From assembly GCF_007570825.1 (NCBI RefSeq), contig NZ_SUNB01000001.1, forward strand, positions 1,984,001-2,048,000: DNA of 64,000 nucleotides, in the 5' to 3' direction. This stretch comes from Pleionea sediminis. GTDB taxonomy: Bacteria; Pseudomonadota; Gammaproteobacteria; Enterobacterales; Kangiellaceae. The notes beneath the pieces were generated by a model. That model worked only from the letters and a program-made list of their open reading frames with translations. It searched no databases and was not told where the DNA came from. Every line of letters begins with the position of its first letter. Position 1 is the stretch's first letter. The position numbers were made by a program, and so were the translations under genes. Positions 1-8,269 of the stretch are shown in pieces.

Positions 1-181
1 GGTTAATATCTAAGTCTGTTTCATTTTGAAGTTTATTAATTACTTCTTTTGTCTCTGGTCCAGATCCATCATCAGCGACAATGATTTCAAAATCTTTATA
101 TGTTTGAACACTGTACCCCCAAAGTACTTTCTCAAGCCATAATGGCGCATTGTAAGTGGTAAATATGACTGATATTTTCAT
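1..181 (-). CDS. Family 2 glycosyltransferase, N-terminal fragment cut by the window edge
   Basis: Translating the minus strand from the ATG at 181 gives an open frame of 60 codons running off the window. It begins MKISVIFTTYNAPLWLEKVL and continues with EIIVADDGSGPETKE. This is the start of a GT-A fold glycosyltransferase of family 2: the first beta strand, then the nucleotide-sugar binding strand with the DDGS motif. An AGGTG ribosome-binding site lies just upstream. The gene starts 6 bases after the stop of the sulfotransferase-like gene, so the two probably form one operon for polysaccharide or surface-glycan synthesis. The acceptor and sugar cannot be told from this fragment. Confidence 0.85.
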   Translation of the reverse strand, partial: MKISVIFTTYNAPLWLEKVLWGYSVQTYKDFEIIVADDGSGPETKEVINKLQNETDLDIN

Positions 182-187
182 GGGCAC

Positions 188-976
188 CTATTTCGACGGA
201 TTACGAAGAGTTAAATTTTCTTCCACTTGCTTCTCCCAATCCATTAACTGATTTTCATCATAAGCTAAGGCGGATTTTTTTTCAGATTTAGCATTAACTC
301 TCTGATTGGCTAATTTTAAAAATTTCCTTTGGCCTAAAAGGCTGAAGCCGGGTAAATTGAGACTTTCCCGGAAACTATTAAATGCATCGAGTTGTTTAAT
401 TGTATTCACTGACACGCGAGCGACTTTGCCACCTTTTGATTCAATAAGTTTTTGATATTTATCTTTGCGTGCCTCTGTTTCCAGGCAATACCAATAACAC
501 AGCTGATAATCATTGTATTGAGACAAATCTTTTAGAGTTGTAAGTGTGTTAGGGTCTTGCGGAGACAATAGATAGGTGAGTCCATTCAAAGTCCTACCGG
601 GAATACTATTGAGTTGATTGAAACTTAAACTTATTTCTCGCAACGGACGATCTAAACAAATGAGATCGGGTGTGGGTAAATTATCTATGGAAAGCCAAGG
701 CTCTAAAAATCCTTTTGAAATTAAATGGCTGCTCTCAAAATAAATATCACCTGCTTTCACCTGACGTTCAATTGCTGGTAATTTTTTTTCTATTAAAAAT
801 TGGCTGGCTACATTAGGGTAGTGTTGAACAATCCGCATTACTCGATCATAACGTGGTTTGGGTTCATGAACGCTCACCACATTTTGTAAACAAGACAAAG
901 CCTCGGTAATGAAGTTTGAGCCACTTCTACCGGTTGTAACACTAAATATAAATCGAACTTTGTCTAAGGATGTCAT
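188..976 (-). CDS. Sulfotransferase-like P-loop protein
   Basis: The protein (262 residues from the chosen start) opens with a strand and P-loop, FIFSVTTGRSGSNFI at about residues 9-23. This matches the 5'-phosphosulfate-binding loop of PAPS-dependent sulfotransferases, in which the loop wraps the phosphosulfate donor. A later stretch, LICLDRPLREISLSFNQ, resembles the 3'-phosphate-binding region. I chose the ATG at 976 because TGGAAAAAT lies before it; the longer reading to 1039 has no ribosome-binding site and adds 21 uncharacteristic residues. With a glycosyltransferase gene immediately downstream, the likely role is sulfation of a surface glycan or related metabolite. Substrate unknown; a related P-loop kinase activity is not excluded. 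Confidence 0.65.
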   Translation of the reverse strand: MTSLDKVRFIFSVTTGRSGSNFITEALSCLQNVVSVHEPKPRYDRVMRIVQHYPNVASQFLIEKKLPAIERQVKAGDIYFESSHLISKGFLEPWLSIDNLPTPDLICLDRPLREISLSFNQLNSIPGRTLNGLTYLLSPQDPNTLTTLKDLSQYNDYQLCYWYCLETEARKDKYQKLIESKGGKVARVSVNTIKQLDAFNSFRESLNLPGFSLLGQRKFLKLANQRVNAKSEKKSALAYDENQLMDWEKQVEENLTLRNPSK

Positions 977-1136
977 TATTTTTCCAGAAGTTTTAATGTT
1001 TTGGCAGTTTCCTGTAAAACTAAGGGATGTATTAGCCATAAATAGTAACTAAGATCATTGTCATTCTAAACGATTCCCTCCTTAAATTAAAAAGTTAATG
1101 TTAGTATTGCTACAGATGAAATAACGAGAGAATAGG

Positions 1137-1514
1137 ATGTATAAGCTTTATCTTGCTCTTGCAGCAGTATTTGGTGCTTTGTCTGTGATATTGGGTGCTT
1201 TTGCAGCACACGGGTTAAAGTCTCGTTTGGATGATTACGCCAAAGGAATATGGGAAACAGCTGTTCAATATCAAACAACTCATGCTTTGGCTCTAATGAT
1301 ATTAGCCATTTTGATGAAAAACTATGTAACGTCAAGTTCGCTTAAGGTCGCTGGTATTAGCTGGGTAATCGGAATCGTTATTTTTTCTGGTAGTTTGTAT
1401 TGTCTTGCATTAACAAGAATGAAATGGTTAGGTGCCATTACCCCGATAGGCGGAGTTGCATTTATTGTTGGTTGGCTCGCACTCTTAATATTTGCGATTA
1501 AGGGTTACGAATGA
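1137..1514 (+). CDS. DUF423 (YgdD-type) inner-membrane protein
   Basis: A 125-residue protein with about four hydrophobic helices. It begins MYKLYLALAAVFGALSVILG and continues with GAFAAHGLKSRL, the hallmark of the DUF423/YgdD family. A second family signature, WETAVQYQTTHALALM, follows near residues 40-55. The family has no established biochemical function. GAGAGAATAGG precedes the ATG. The stop overlaps the start of the next small gene (ATGA), so the two are translationally coupled. Confidence 0.88.
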   Translation: MYKLYLALAAVFGALSVILGAFAAHGLKSRLDDYAKGIWETAVQYQTTHALALMILAILMKNYVTSSSLKVAGISWVIGIVIFSGSLYCLALTRMKWLGAITPIGGVAFIVGWLALLIFAIKGYE

Positions 1515-1705
1515 AGTATTTTTTAGGTCTTATTATTCTTATTGGAGTCGTATTTTTAGTAGGGCCCGAATTTTTATATCTCGAATTTGGCTTTAATACT
1601 GGATTGATAGGTATGTTACTTATTTTTCTTGGTGCTGTGATTTATCGTGTTAGGCGTGCTTATCAAGAGCGAAGGAAGCAGCCTGAAAATGAAGATTTTA
1701 GTTGA
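1511..1705 (+). CDS. Small two-helix membrane protein, unknown
   Basis: A 64-residue protein with two hydrophobic segments (about residues 3-20 and 30-46) and a basic then acidic tail, RVRRAYQERRKQPENEDFS. I do not recognise a family. Its ATG overlaps the stop of the DUF423 gene by four bases, which supports real translation and a partner role in the same membrane. Confidence 0.6.
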   Translation: MKYFLGLIILIGVVFLVGPEFLYLEFGFNTGLIGMLLIFLGAVIYRVRRAYQERRKQPENEDFS

Positions 1706-1734
1706 GTAAAACTCTTTATTTTTAAAGGGTTATC

Positions 1735-1757
1735 TAAAAAGGCGCATTTCACGCCTT
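1735..1757 (-). terminator. Rho-independent terminator for the DoxX gene
   Basis: Read on the minus strand, AAGGCG and CGCCTT pair across a 7-base loop (1739-1744 with 1752-1757) and are followed by a run of T. It lies downstream of the minus-strand DoxX gene. There is no T-run on the plus side. Confidence 0.7.
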
Positions 1758-1790
1758 AGTATATGAGCGTCAGTGAATTATTATCTTGTT

Positions 1791-2357
1791 TTATCTATTT
1801 AAGAATTTTCGACCAATCCAGTAATCGACACTGAAGTATTTTCCACCGCCTGTAAAGAAGAGCGATATGAGCATCACTAAATAGGTGACTGCGAATTCAA
1901 TGCCGTTATTTAAAATAACAAAACTACCTTTTGCGGTGAGCCAGTCGTAATTTCCATGCTCTTGAAGAATGGAGCGTGCTGCATTAAGTCGTTTACTTAC
2001 TTCAGGATCTGAAGACTGGGCTATGGCATACCAGCCATTATCCCAATGCGCTGTTAAAGCGGCAACTAACATAGTTATGATTAGAGGAATTGCGATAAAT
2101 CGAGTCGCCAGTCCTATTGCCAGTAGTATTGCGCCTAAATACTCGGTAATCGCTGCAAGGTAGGCCATTGCTAGAGGAAAGGGCAACTCGAGAGAATGTT
2201 CGAACCAGGCTGCCGTACCTTCGATGCCACCTAATTTTGTACTACCTGCCATGTAAAATGGAAACACCAGGAAAACTCGTAGAAATAATGGGCCAAGTCC
2301 AGAAGCGTGAGAGAGACCATTTAATGCCGTCTTATATAGTTCGATTATTTTTTGCAC
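1791..2357 (-). CDS. DoxX family membrane protein
   Basis: A 188-residue protein with four predicted membrane helices. The family core includes LFLRVFLVFPFYMAGSTKLGG near residues 23-43, then EYLGAILLAIGLATRFIAIPL. DoxX proteins are small quinone- or redox-linked membrane subunits, some associated with thiol oxidation or oxidative stress; the activity of this copy is unknown. The start is GTG at 2357 with AAAGGT upstream. It is divergent from an ECF sigma/anti-sigma pair, a common neighbourhood for DoxX genes, so it may belong to that sigma factor's regulon (inference). Confidence 0.85.
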   Translation of the reverse strand: MQKIIELYKTALNGLSHASGLGPLFLRVFLVFPFYMAGSTKLGGIEGTAAWFEHSLELPFPLAMAYLAAITEYLGAILLAIGLATRFIAIPLIITMLVAALTAHWDNGWYAIAQSSDPEVSKRLNAARSILQEHGNYDWLTAKGSFVILNNGIEFAVTYLVMLISLFFTGGGKYFSVDYWIGRKFLNR

Positions 2358-2524
2358 TGTTTTTACCTTTTAATCAATATTGTTGTTTTAAAAGATGCAG
2401 CAAGTCGAGAAATGTTTCACTGAATCTGCCAGCGTTGTCACTCATTATTGTTATTCGCGTTAAAATTGGCCTAAAATCAATGGGCTAAAGAAATAAGAAT
2501 ATCACCCACTTTGTAGGAATCAAT

Positions 2525-3136
2525 GTGTCTGATAAATTACCCGCCGATGATCAATTGATTAAACAACTGCTCAATCAAGACTCATCTGCTTTCCAGCAAG
2601 TCATGGATGCGTGGTATGGCTCGATGTATTATGTTGCATCTTCCATCACGAGTGATGCGATTGCAGATGAAGTCATACAGGAAACTTGGATCTCTGTTTT
2701 AAAGTCTTTACCTAAATTTGAAGGCCGTTCCAGTCTAAAAAGTTGGGTCATGAGAATTTTAGCGAATGAGGCGAAAACTCGTCGTCGTAAAGAATCGCGC
2801 AATGTATCTCTTGAGCAGATCGAAGATTCCTGGTCGACAGATCCTCGATTTGACTCGGTTGGGCATTGGCAAACGACAACTTCAAGCTGGCACGCAGATT
2901 CACCCGATCAGCTGATGCAAGCAGATGAATTAAAAAATTGCATACAGAAACACATTGATCTATTGCCTGAGAAGCAAAAAGCTGCACTTATGCTTCGTGA
3001 GACAGAATCTTATGAGTTGGATGAAATTTGTAACATTCTTGAAGTTACTTCGTCTAATGTCAGAGTTCTCTTGCATCGTGCACGAGATAAGGTACTTCAA
3101 GTAATTGATAGATTTGAGAGAGAGGGCAAATGTTAG
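2525..3136 (+). CDS. ECF-type RNA polymerase sigma factor
   Basis: A 203-residue sigma-70 family extracytoplasmic-function factor. Region 2 is visible as ADEVIQETWISVLKSLPKFEGRSSLKSWVMRILANEAKTRRR (about residues 45-90). Region 4 is LPEKQKAALMLRETESYELDEICNILEVTSSNVRVLLHRARDKV near the C terminus. A roughly 40-residue linker separates them. The start is GTG at 2525 with AGGAA six bases upstream; the nearby ATG is out of frame and stops early. The next gene overlaps by 7 bases and encodes a zinc-finger anti-sigma factor. The stimulus is unknown. Confidence 0.92.
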   Translation: MSDKLPADDQLIKQLLNQDSSAFQQVMDAWYGSMYYVASSITSDAIADEVIQETWISVLKSLPKFEGRSSLKSWVMRILANEAKTRRRKESRNVSLEQIEDSWSTDPRFDSVGHWQTTTSSWHADSPDQLMQADELKNCIQKHIDLLPEKQKAALMLRETESYELDEICNILEVTSSNVRVLLHRARDKVLQVIDRFEREGKC

Positions 3137-3402
3137 GTTTACCCAGTTGTAAGCAAGTTAGTGAACAATGCAGTTATCAGCTGGATGAAGACCTGCCTAT
3201 GCTCAAGCGCGCGCGACTGAAATTGCATCTGGCTATCTGTGAGCAATGTCGCCGCTATGTTAAACAGATGAAGCTAACTGATGCATCAGTTCGATATTGG
3301 GTGCGCGGTAGGCGTATGCCTAGTGAGGTCAAACAGCAATTGTTGACGCAATTCCAAGAAATGAACAACCCAGATACGGGCAAAAAGGATGACTCACAGT
3401 AA
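3130..3402 (+). CDS. Small zinc-finger anti-sigma factor (zf-HC2 type)
   Basis: A 90-residue soluble protein. It carries the HxxxCxxC zinc-binding signature of ZAS anti-sigma domains as HLAICEQC (about residues 33-40), preceded by CKQVSEQCSYQLDEDLPMLKRARLKLHL, which matches the start of the domain. There is no membrane segment, so it would act in the cytoplasm, like RsrA/ChrR-type regulators, rather than as a membrane-anchored RseA type. It overlaps the sigma gene by 7 bases, so the pair should be made in fixed ratio. Confidence 0.85.
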   Translation: MLGLPSCKQVSEQCSYQLDEDLPMLKRARLKLHLAICEQCRRYVKQMKLTDASVRYWVRGRRMPSEVKQQLLTQFQEMNNPDTGKKDDSQ

Positions 3403-3504
3403 GCATTTAAGCTTGAGCTTCCGCTTATAACCTTGCCTGGTGATAAAGAAAAAAGCTTCTCCGTCGGCGACGAGTAATGGCACCGAACGGAAATGCTCAA
3501 TCTG

Positions 3505-3840
3505 CTATGATTTGATTCCTTCTGGGACATCAAAGTCACCGCTCACTTTAATCAATTTCCCATCCGAAAAATTTATAGTGAGTTTTTGCTGGGTGATCTT
3601 TCCCGTTTGACCATTTTTAAAGCGGTTTAAATAGTACCAAGTGTTATCGTCAAAAGAGTCATTGACCAAAGGCTTACCCAATAAAAACTGAACTTGAGCT
3701 TTTGTCATACCTTTTTTCAGTTGAGATACATCTTCTTGCTCAATGATATTGCCTTGGCGAATGTTCATTTTATAGATAGAGCAGCCACTCATTCCCGTCA
3801 GAAGAAGCGTTGCGATTAAAATTACAGCAGATATACGCAT
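3505..3840 (-). CDS. bamE: Outer-membrane protein assembly factor BamE (SmpA/OmlA)
   Basis: A 111-residue lipoprotein. The signal peptide ends in the lipobox MSGC with Cys20 as the lipidation site. The mature part carries the BamE signature: IRQGNIIEQEDVSQLKKGMT, then QVQFLLGKPLVNDSF and WYYLNRF. BamE is the small accessory subunit of the BAM complex that inserts beta-barrel proteins. The gene is divergent from fur, the arrangement known for omlA-fur in pseudomonads. A TATAAT reads on the minus strand at 3896-3891 as a likely -10 box. Confidence 0.93.
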   Translation of the reverse strand: MRISAVILIATLLLTGMSGCSIYKMNIRQGNIIEQEDVSQLKKGMTKAQVQFLLGKPLVNDSFDDNTWYYLNRFKNGQTGKITQQKLTINFSDGKLIKVSGDFDVPEGIKS

Positions 3841-3947
3841 TTTGATCTCTTTTAATTAATTTCGTTTTGGGTTCGACCGCCAAACTGGGTATTATATCCG
3901 TAATTGACCCAAAACACATACCATTAGATAGCAAACAGGAGTGATCT

Positions 3948-4352
3948 TTGGACAACCAACAGTTGAAAAAGGCGGGGTTAAAAGTCACCTTACCTCGAGT
4001 CAAAATCTTACAAATCCTTGAAAATAGCGAAGATCCTCATATGAGCGCGGAAGATGTATACAAAGCACTCATGGAAGCAGAAGAAGAAGTGGGTCTTGCG
4101 ACAGTGTATCGTGTTTTGACTCAGTTTGAACAAGCTGGCCTAGTCGTTCGTCATAACTTTGAGGGTGGGCACTCTGTATTTGAAATTGAACGTGGTGAGC
4201 ATCACGATCATATGGTTTGTATGAAAACAGGAAAAGTGATTGAGTTTCACAGTGAAACTATTGAACGCCTTCAAAAAGAAGTTGCCGAATCTCATGGTTA
4301 TGATTTGGTCGATCACTCACTTGTGCTCTATGTTGAGCCAAAAGACAAGTAA
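3948..4352 (+). CDS. fur: Ferric uptake regulator Fur
   Basis: A 134-residue Fur protein. The winged-helix N domain contains LKKAGLKVTLPRVKILQIL and LATVYRVLTQFEQAGLV. The metal-binding region is HNFEGGHSVFEIERGEHHDHMVC. Fur-Fe(II) represses iron uptake genes. The start is TTG at 3948 with AGGAG six bases before it. Where enteric Fur has a CxxC structural zinc pair, this protein has CMKTG, a single cysteine. Pseudomonad-type Fur proteins also lack the pair, so it should still function. It converges on recN. Confidence 0.96.
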   Translation: MDNQQLKKAGLKVTLPRVKILQILENSEDPHMSAEDVYKALMEAEEEVGLATVYRVLTQFEQAGLVVRHNFEGGHSVFEIERGEHHDHMVCMKTGKVIEFHSETIERLQKEVAESHGYDLVDHSLVLYVEPKDK

Positions 4353-4365
4353 ACACTTCTTTTCT

Positions 4366-4390
4366 ACTAGCCAGTATTTAGCTGGCTAGT
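4366..4390. terminator. Bidirectional terminator-like hairpin between fur and recN
   Basis: ACTAGCCAG (4366-4374) and CTGGCTAGT (4382-4390) form a perfect 9-bp stem with a 7-base loop. The plus side continues with AATTCTTTT. The minus side continues into AGAAAAGAAG, which is not T-rich. The recN stop codon lies inside the loop, so the last recN codons are part of the hairpin. Confidence 0.6.
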
Positions 4391-6036
4391 AATTCTTTTG
4401 CATGACTTAACGTTGACTCGGTGATTGATTGGCCGCCTACCATTCTGGCGATTTCTTCAACTCTCATATCTTCTGTTAAGCAATTCATCTCAGTTTCTGT
4501 TGCATCTTTGAGTCGTGTTTTATTAGCTTGTAGATGTTGGTGACCTTTGGCTGCCACTTGCGGTTGATGCGTAACGCACAATACTTGTGCGTGTTCGGCA
4601 ATGTTTTTGAGCATACGGCCTACGATATCAGCTGTTTGCCCACCAATACCAACATCAACTTCATCGAATATTAAGCAAGGCGTGACACGCTTTTTAGCGG
4701 TAATCATTTGAATGGCTAAGCTAATTCGTGACAATTCGCCGCCTGATGCGACTTTAGCTAATGATTGAAGTGGCTGTCCAGGGTTGGCGGTAACTTGAAA
4801 CTCGACCAGTTCGGCACCGAATTTTGAAAAGGATTCTTTGTTTTCCTGAAAACAGGCTTCAAATTGACCGCCTTCCATACCGAGCGTTTGCATGTGTTTG
4901 GTCACATCTTTATTGAGTTGTTTGGCTGTTTTAGCTCTCAATTTGGTTAGCTTTTGCGCTTTGTTTTGGTAATCCTCCGCAAGTTGACGCAATGTTTTTT
5001 CGAGCTCGGTTGTTTCAGCTGAGTCACTTTGCAGTGCTTCCAGTTCTGTCTTTATAGCTTGTTGAACTTCAGGCAGTTCATGCATTTCTACTTTATGTTT
5101 GCGAGCTAGATCAAACAGCGCCGTCAGGCGATCATTGAGTTCGTTAAATTGCTCAGGATCAACTTCCAAAGAGCCTTCGTAATGTCTTAGTTCCGCTTTT
5201 ACTTCTTCCAGGCTACTGGTGGTGGTTGCCATTAGATCGCTAATGCTTTGTAGAGCCGGATCTTTTGCTGCCAAATCGTTAAATTGTTGTTGTAGGTGTT
5301 GAAGTTGGCCATATACATTAGGCTCTTGGTCGAACAAATCGTTAAGCGCCATTTGCGTGGTTTGAGTCAACTCTTGAATATTGGAGGCGCGAGCGTGTTC
5401 TTGCTCTAGTTCTTCTATCGCCTCCTTGCTGAGGTTGAATGCTTCCAATTCTTGTAATTGATAAGACAAGAGTTCGGCTCGTTCTTCACGTTGTGCCGTG
5501 TCTTTTTTAAGAGTGGCCAGTTGGCGTGCTGCTCTTTTGTAGTCCGTGGCAATTTGCTTAATTTGAGATAATACGCTTTCGTCGTCAATTAACTCATCAA
5601 GGAGAGCCAGTTGTTGATGCGGTTTAAGTAACGATTGATGCGCATGTTGGCCATGGATATCGACTAAAGTATCGCCTAAAGCTTTAAGCATTGAGAGTGT
5701 CGCTGACCGGCCGTTGATAAAGCATTTCGAACGGCCTTCTTTGGCTATGACGCGACGAAGGATACAGTCAGCCCCTTCATCCAGCTCATTTTCCTCGAGC
5801 CACTTGGCTGTGAGTGAATTTGGCAAAACATGAAAACAGGCCGAGATATCGGCCTTTTCTTGACCGAATCGAATCATTGATGATTCGGCACGTTCTCCTA
5901 GAGCAAGTCCGAGAGCATCAATTACAATTGATTTTCCAGCTCCCGTTTCTCCGGTTATAACTGTTAATCCGGTTTGAAAATCGAGTTCGAGTTGTTCGAT
6001 TAAGGCAAAGTTCTTAATTTGAATGGATGCCAGCAT
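4378..6036 (-). CDS. recN: DNA repair ATPase RecN
   Basis: A 552-residue SMC-like ATPase, the length of E. coli RecN. Walker A is GETGAGKS at residues 29-36. A long glutamine- and glutamate-rich coiled coil occupies the middle. The C-terminal signature VASGGELSRISLAIQM and the Walker B strand LIFDEVDVGIGGQTAD follow. RecN binds and tethers DNA ends in double-strand break repair. Its ribosome-binding site sits inside a long inverted repeat (6042-6093), and I found no LexA box in the short upstream region. Confidence 0.97.
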   Translation of the reverse strand: MLASIQIKNFALIEQLELDFQTGLTVITGETGAGKSIVIDALGLALGERAESSMIRFGQEKADISACFHVLPNSLTAKWLEENELDEGADCILRRVIAKEGRSKCFINGRSATLSMLKALGDTLVDIHGQHAHQSLLKPHQQLALLDELIDDESVLSQIKQIATDYKRAARQLATLKKDTAQREERAELLSYQLQELEAFNLSKEAIEELEQEHARASNIQELTQTTQMALNDLFDQEPNVYGQLQHLQQQFNDLAAKDPALQSISDLMATTTSSLEEVKAELRHYEGSLEVDPEQFNELNDRLTALFDLARKHKVEMHELPEVQQAIKTELEALQSDSAETTELEKTLRQLAEDYQNKAQKLTKLRAKTAKQLNKDVTKHMQTLGMEGGQFEACFQENKESFSKFGAELVEFQVTANPGQPLQSLAKVASGGELSRISLAIQMITAKKRVTPCLIFDEVDVGIGGQTADIVGRMLKNIAEHAQVLCVTHQPQVAAKGHQHLQANKTRLKDATETEMNCLTEDMRVEEIARMVGGQSITESTLSHAKELLAS

Positions 6037-6041
6037 AGTCG

Positions 6042-6093
6042 CAAATCACCTTTCCTGCGGTTATTAAACCGGCAACGCCGGATAGGTGATTTG
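6042..6093 (-). promoter_or_regulatory. Hairpin that can mask the recN ribosome-binding site
   Basis: Minus-strand order: CAAATCACCT (6093-6084), an inner hairpin CCGGC-N3-GCCGG (6081-6069), then AGGTGATTTG (6051-6042), with the recN ATG at 6036. The outer arms are perfect 10-bp complements. The downstream arm contains AGGTGA, the best Shine-Dalgarno match for recN, nine bases from the start codon. Folding would hide it. Confidence 0.6.
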
Positions 6094-6168
6094 TACTAAT
6101 TATTTGAGTAGTTATCAAGTGATATCTTGCTCAAATTGCTAATTTATTGTTCGTTTCGACATTTGTTT

Positions 6169-7056
6169 TTAAAGTTTGTGCCCCCAACCCAGTTTTCTAC
6201 GCAATACTTCGTAATAGTCGTGGCTATCTGGATGCAAGATTCGCATAGGTTGAGGATGTTTTTTAATTCTTATTCGGTCACCAGGAGTTAGTCCGATGTT
6301 TTCTTGCCCGTCACAGCTAACCATCGGAGAGTGGCGGCTATCTTGAGCTAGAGCCAATTCGACAACGCTATTCGCGTCAATAACAATCGGTCGGCTTGAT
6401 AAGGTGTGTGGAAACATTGGGACTAAAACCAGCGCATCGACCTGGGGAGAAATGATTGGTCCTCCACCAGAAAGCGCATAGGCCGTTGAACCGGTAGGCG
6501 TTGAAATGATAAGGCCATCGGAACGTTGGCTATAAACAAAGTGATCATCAATAAACAGTTCAAACTCTAGCATTTTGGCTATTTCACCAGGGTGAATAAC
6601 GACTTCGTTAACTGCGGTTGAGTGGCCAATAATCGTTTGGTCGCGAATAACTTCTGCATTTAGGATGTAGCGGTCTTCGGCGCGGTACTGTCCTCTTAGA
6701 ATCTCACTGATGCGTTCAACCACTTCGGTGGGACGAACATCTGTGAGAAAGCCGAGGTGGCCTCGATTGATGCCAACCATGGGGACTTGATGCTGAATTT
6801 GGGTTCGGCCTGCATTTAGCATGCTTCCGTCGCCGCCAACGACAATAATTAAATCGACTGACTGTCCCAGCTTATCGGGAGCGATAAAATGTGCTTTGTC
6901 TGAGTTAAGATCGCCCGAGAGTGAGTCTTGAACCCAAATTTCACAATCCTCAGTAATCAAATGATCATGCAAAGTTTGGATCGTTTCGGCGGCTTGCGGG
7001 TTTCTAGGCTTGCCGACAATACCAATATTTTTAAACATCAGGTTATTATTTTTCAT
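6169..7056 (-). CDS. nadK: NAD kinase
   Basis: A 295-residue ATP-NAD kinase that makes NADP. The family GGDG motif is at residues 74-77 in IVVGGDGSMLNAGR. Further conserved blocks are GINRGHLGFLTD, NEVVIHPGEIAKMLEFEL and the NAD site RSDGLIISTPTGSTAYALSGGGPI. ATG at 7056 with GGGA upstream; an internal ATG at 7038 is also possible. Gene order recN-nadK next to hrcA-grpE-dnaK is typical of gammaproteobacteria. Confidence 0.96.
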   Translation of the reverse strand: MKNNNLMFKNIGIVGKPRNPQAAETIQTLHDHLITEDCEIWVQDSLSGDLNSDKAHFIAPDKLGQSVDLIIVVGGDGSMLNAGRTQIQHQVPMVGINRGHLGFLTDVRPTEVVERISEILRGQYRAEDRYILNAEVIRDQTIIGHSTAVNEVVIHPGEIAKMLEFELFIDDHFVYSQRSDGLIISTPTGSTAYALSGGGPIISPQVDALVLVPMFPHTLSSRPIVIDANSVVELALAQDSRHSPMVSCDGQENIGLTPGDRIRIKKHPQPMRILHPDSHDYYEVLRRKLGWGHKL

Positions 7057-7228
7057 AGTGTTCCCGAATTAGGTTGGCCGGGTGTGATGAGTGGCTTGGC
7101 GATTACTCTAACCGCTACCTTGTGAATAATTCAAGAATTAATATATAGGCACTTGACGCTTGTTGATGACCAATATAACAATAAACATAATTAATAGAAT
7201 TTATAATATAACCTCTTAACTGATATTC

Positions 7229-8269
7229 ATGAGCTCAAACTTAAGCCCCAGGGCCCACAAGCTAATGAAAGTGCTGGTAGAAAACTACTTAAAGCACGGT
7301 CAACCTGTTGGCTCAGGAAAGCTGGCTGAGATATCTGACTTATCGGTCAGTTCAGCAACGATTCGAAATATCATGGGTGAGTTAGAACAACAAGGCTTGG
7401 TTGCCTCTCCGCATACGTCAGCAGGTCGGATTCCAACCAACTTAGGTGTTCGCCTTTTTGTTGATAATTTGCTGACTATAAAAGATTTAGACTCAGGTAT
7501 TAAGCAGCAATTAACGGGAGCATTTGATGCTCACAAAACTACCGAGGAACTATTGACCAGTACATCTCAGTTATTGTCGGAAATTACGTCAATGGTTGGT
7601 TTGGTTAAAATGCCGAGTCGTCGTGTGACACGCATAAAACATATGGAATTTATGCCATTAACGGAAAAGCGCATTTTAGTGGTGCTGGTGTTGGATGATC
7701 ATGAAGTACAAAATCGGGTTATTTATTCTGAGCGAGCCTTTACCCCATCTGAATTAGTTCAGGCCACTAATATCGTCAATCAATATCTGGTTGGTCAAGA
7801 ATTAGCTGTTGCGCGTAAAACGTTACTCGAAAAAATGCGAGAAGAAAAGCAGGCTCTGGATTCACATATGCAACACGCTATTGAATTGGCTGAGCAGGGA
7901 TTAGCCACTGACCAAGTGAATGACGATTACCATCTGGCAGGCGATCGAAATTTGCTCGAGTTAGCGGAGGGCGAAGAAGGGCTAGATAATCTCAAGGCTA
8001 TATTTAACGCCTTTCAGCAGAAACAGGATGTACTTGCCCTGCTGGATAAAGCCCTAGAAGCGCAAGGTATGCAGATTTTTATTGGTGAAGAATGTGCAAC
8101 CGACGGTCTTAATAGCTGCAGTGTGGTCACCGCTCCTTATCAATTTGAGGGGCGCGCGGTTGGAGTTCTTGCTGTTGTTGGGCCTACCCGAATGTACTAT
8201 GACAAAGTTATTCCCGTTGTTGATATTACCGCAAAATTACTTTCATCGGCCTTGAATCAGCCAGAGTAG
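7229..8269 (+). CDS. hrcA: Heat-inducible transcription repressor HrcA
   Basis: A 346-residue repressor. The winged-helix N terminus includes ENYLKHGQPVGSGKLAEI and SSATIRNIMGELEQQGLVASPHTSAGRIPT, the DNA-binding signature, followed by the HrcA dimerisation/GAF-like region and a C-terminal GVLAVVGPTRMYYDKVIPVVD. HrcA binds CIRCE operators before groE or dnaK operons. I found no CIRCE element upstream of hrcA, grpE or dnaK here, so its target is probably elsewhere, such as groESL. The ribosome-binding site is weak. The grpE promoter overlaps its 3' end. Confidence 0.95.
   Translation: MSSNLSPRAHKLMKVLVENYLKHGQPVGSGKLAEISDLSVSSATIRNIMGELEQQGLVASPHTSAGRIPTNLGVRLFVDNLLTIKDLDSGIKQQLTGAFDAHKTTEELLTSTSQLLSEITSMVGLVKMPSRRVTRIKHMEFMPLTEKRILVVLVLDDHEVQNRVIYSERAFTPSELVQATNIVNQYLVGQELAVARKTLLEKMREEKQALDSHMQHAIELAEQGLATDQVNDDYHLAGDRNLLELAEGEEGLDNLKAIFNAFQQKQDVLALLDKALEAQGMQIFIGEECATDGLNSCSVVTAPYQFEGRAVGVLAVVGPTRMYYDKVIPVVDITAKLLSSALNQPE

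Noticed and set aside
6037-6168. LexA box (CTGT-N8-ACAG) before recN
   Set aside because: No match was seen between nadK and recN; the conspicuous palindrome there is the ribosome-binding-site hairpin.
7153-7207. TTGACG or TATAAT as the hrcA promoter
   Set aside because: TATAAT at 7202 has no matching -35 and TTGACG at 7153 has poor spacing to any -10; either could be real, but neither is supported well enough to list.
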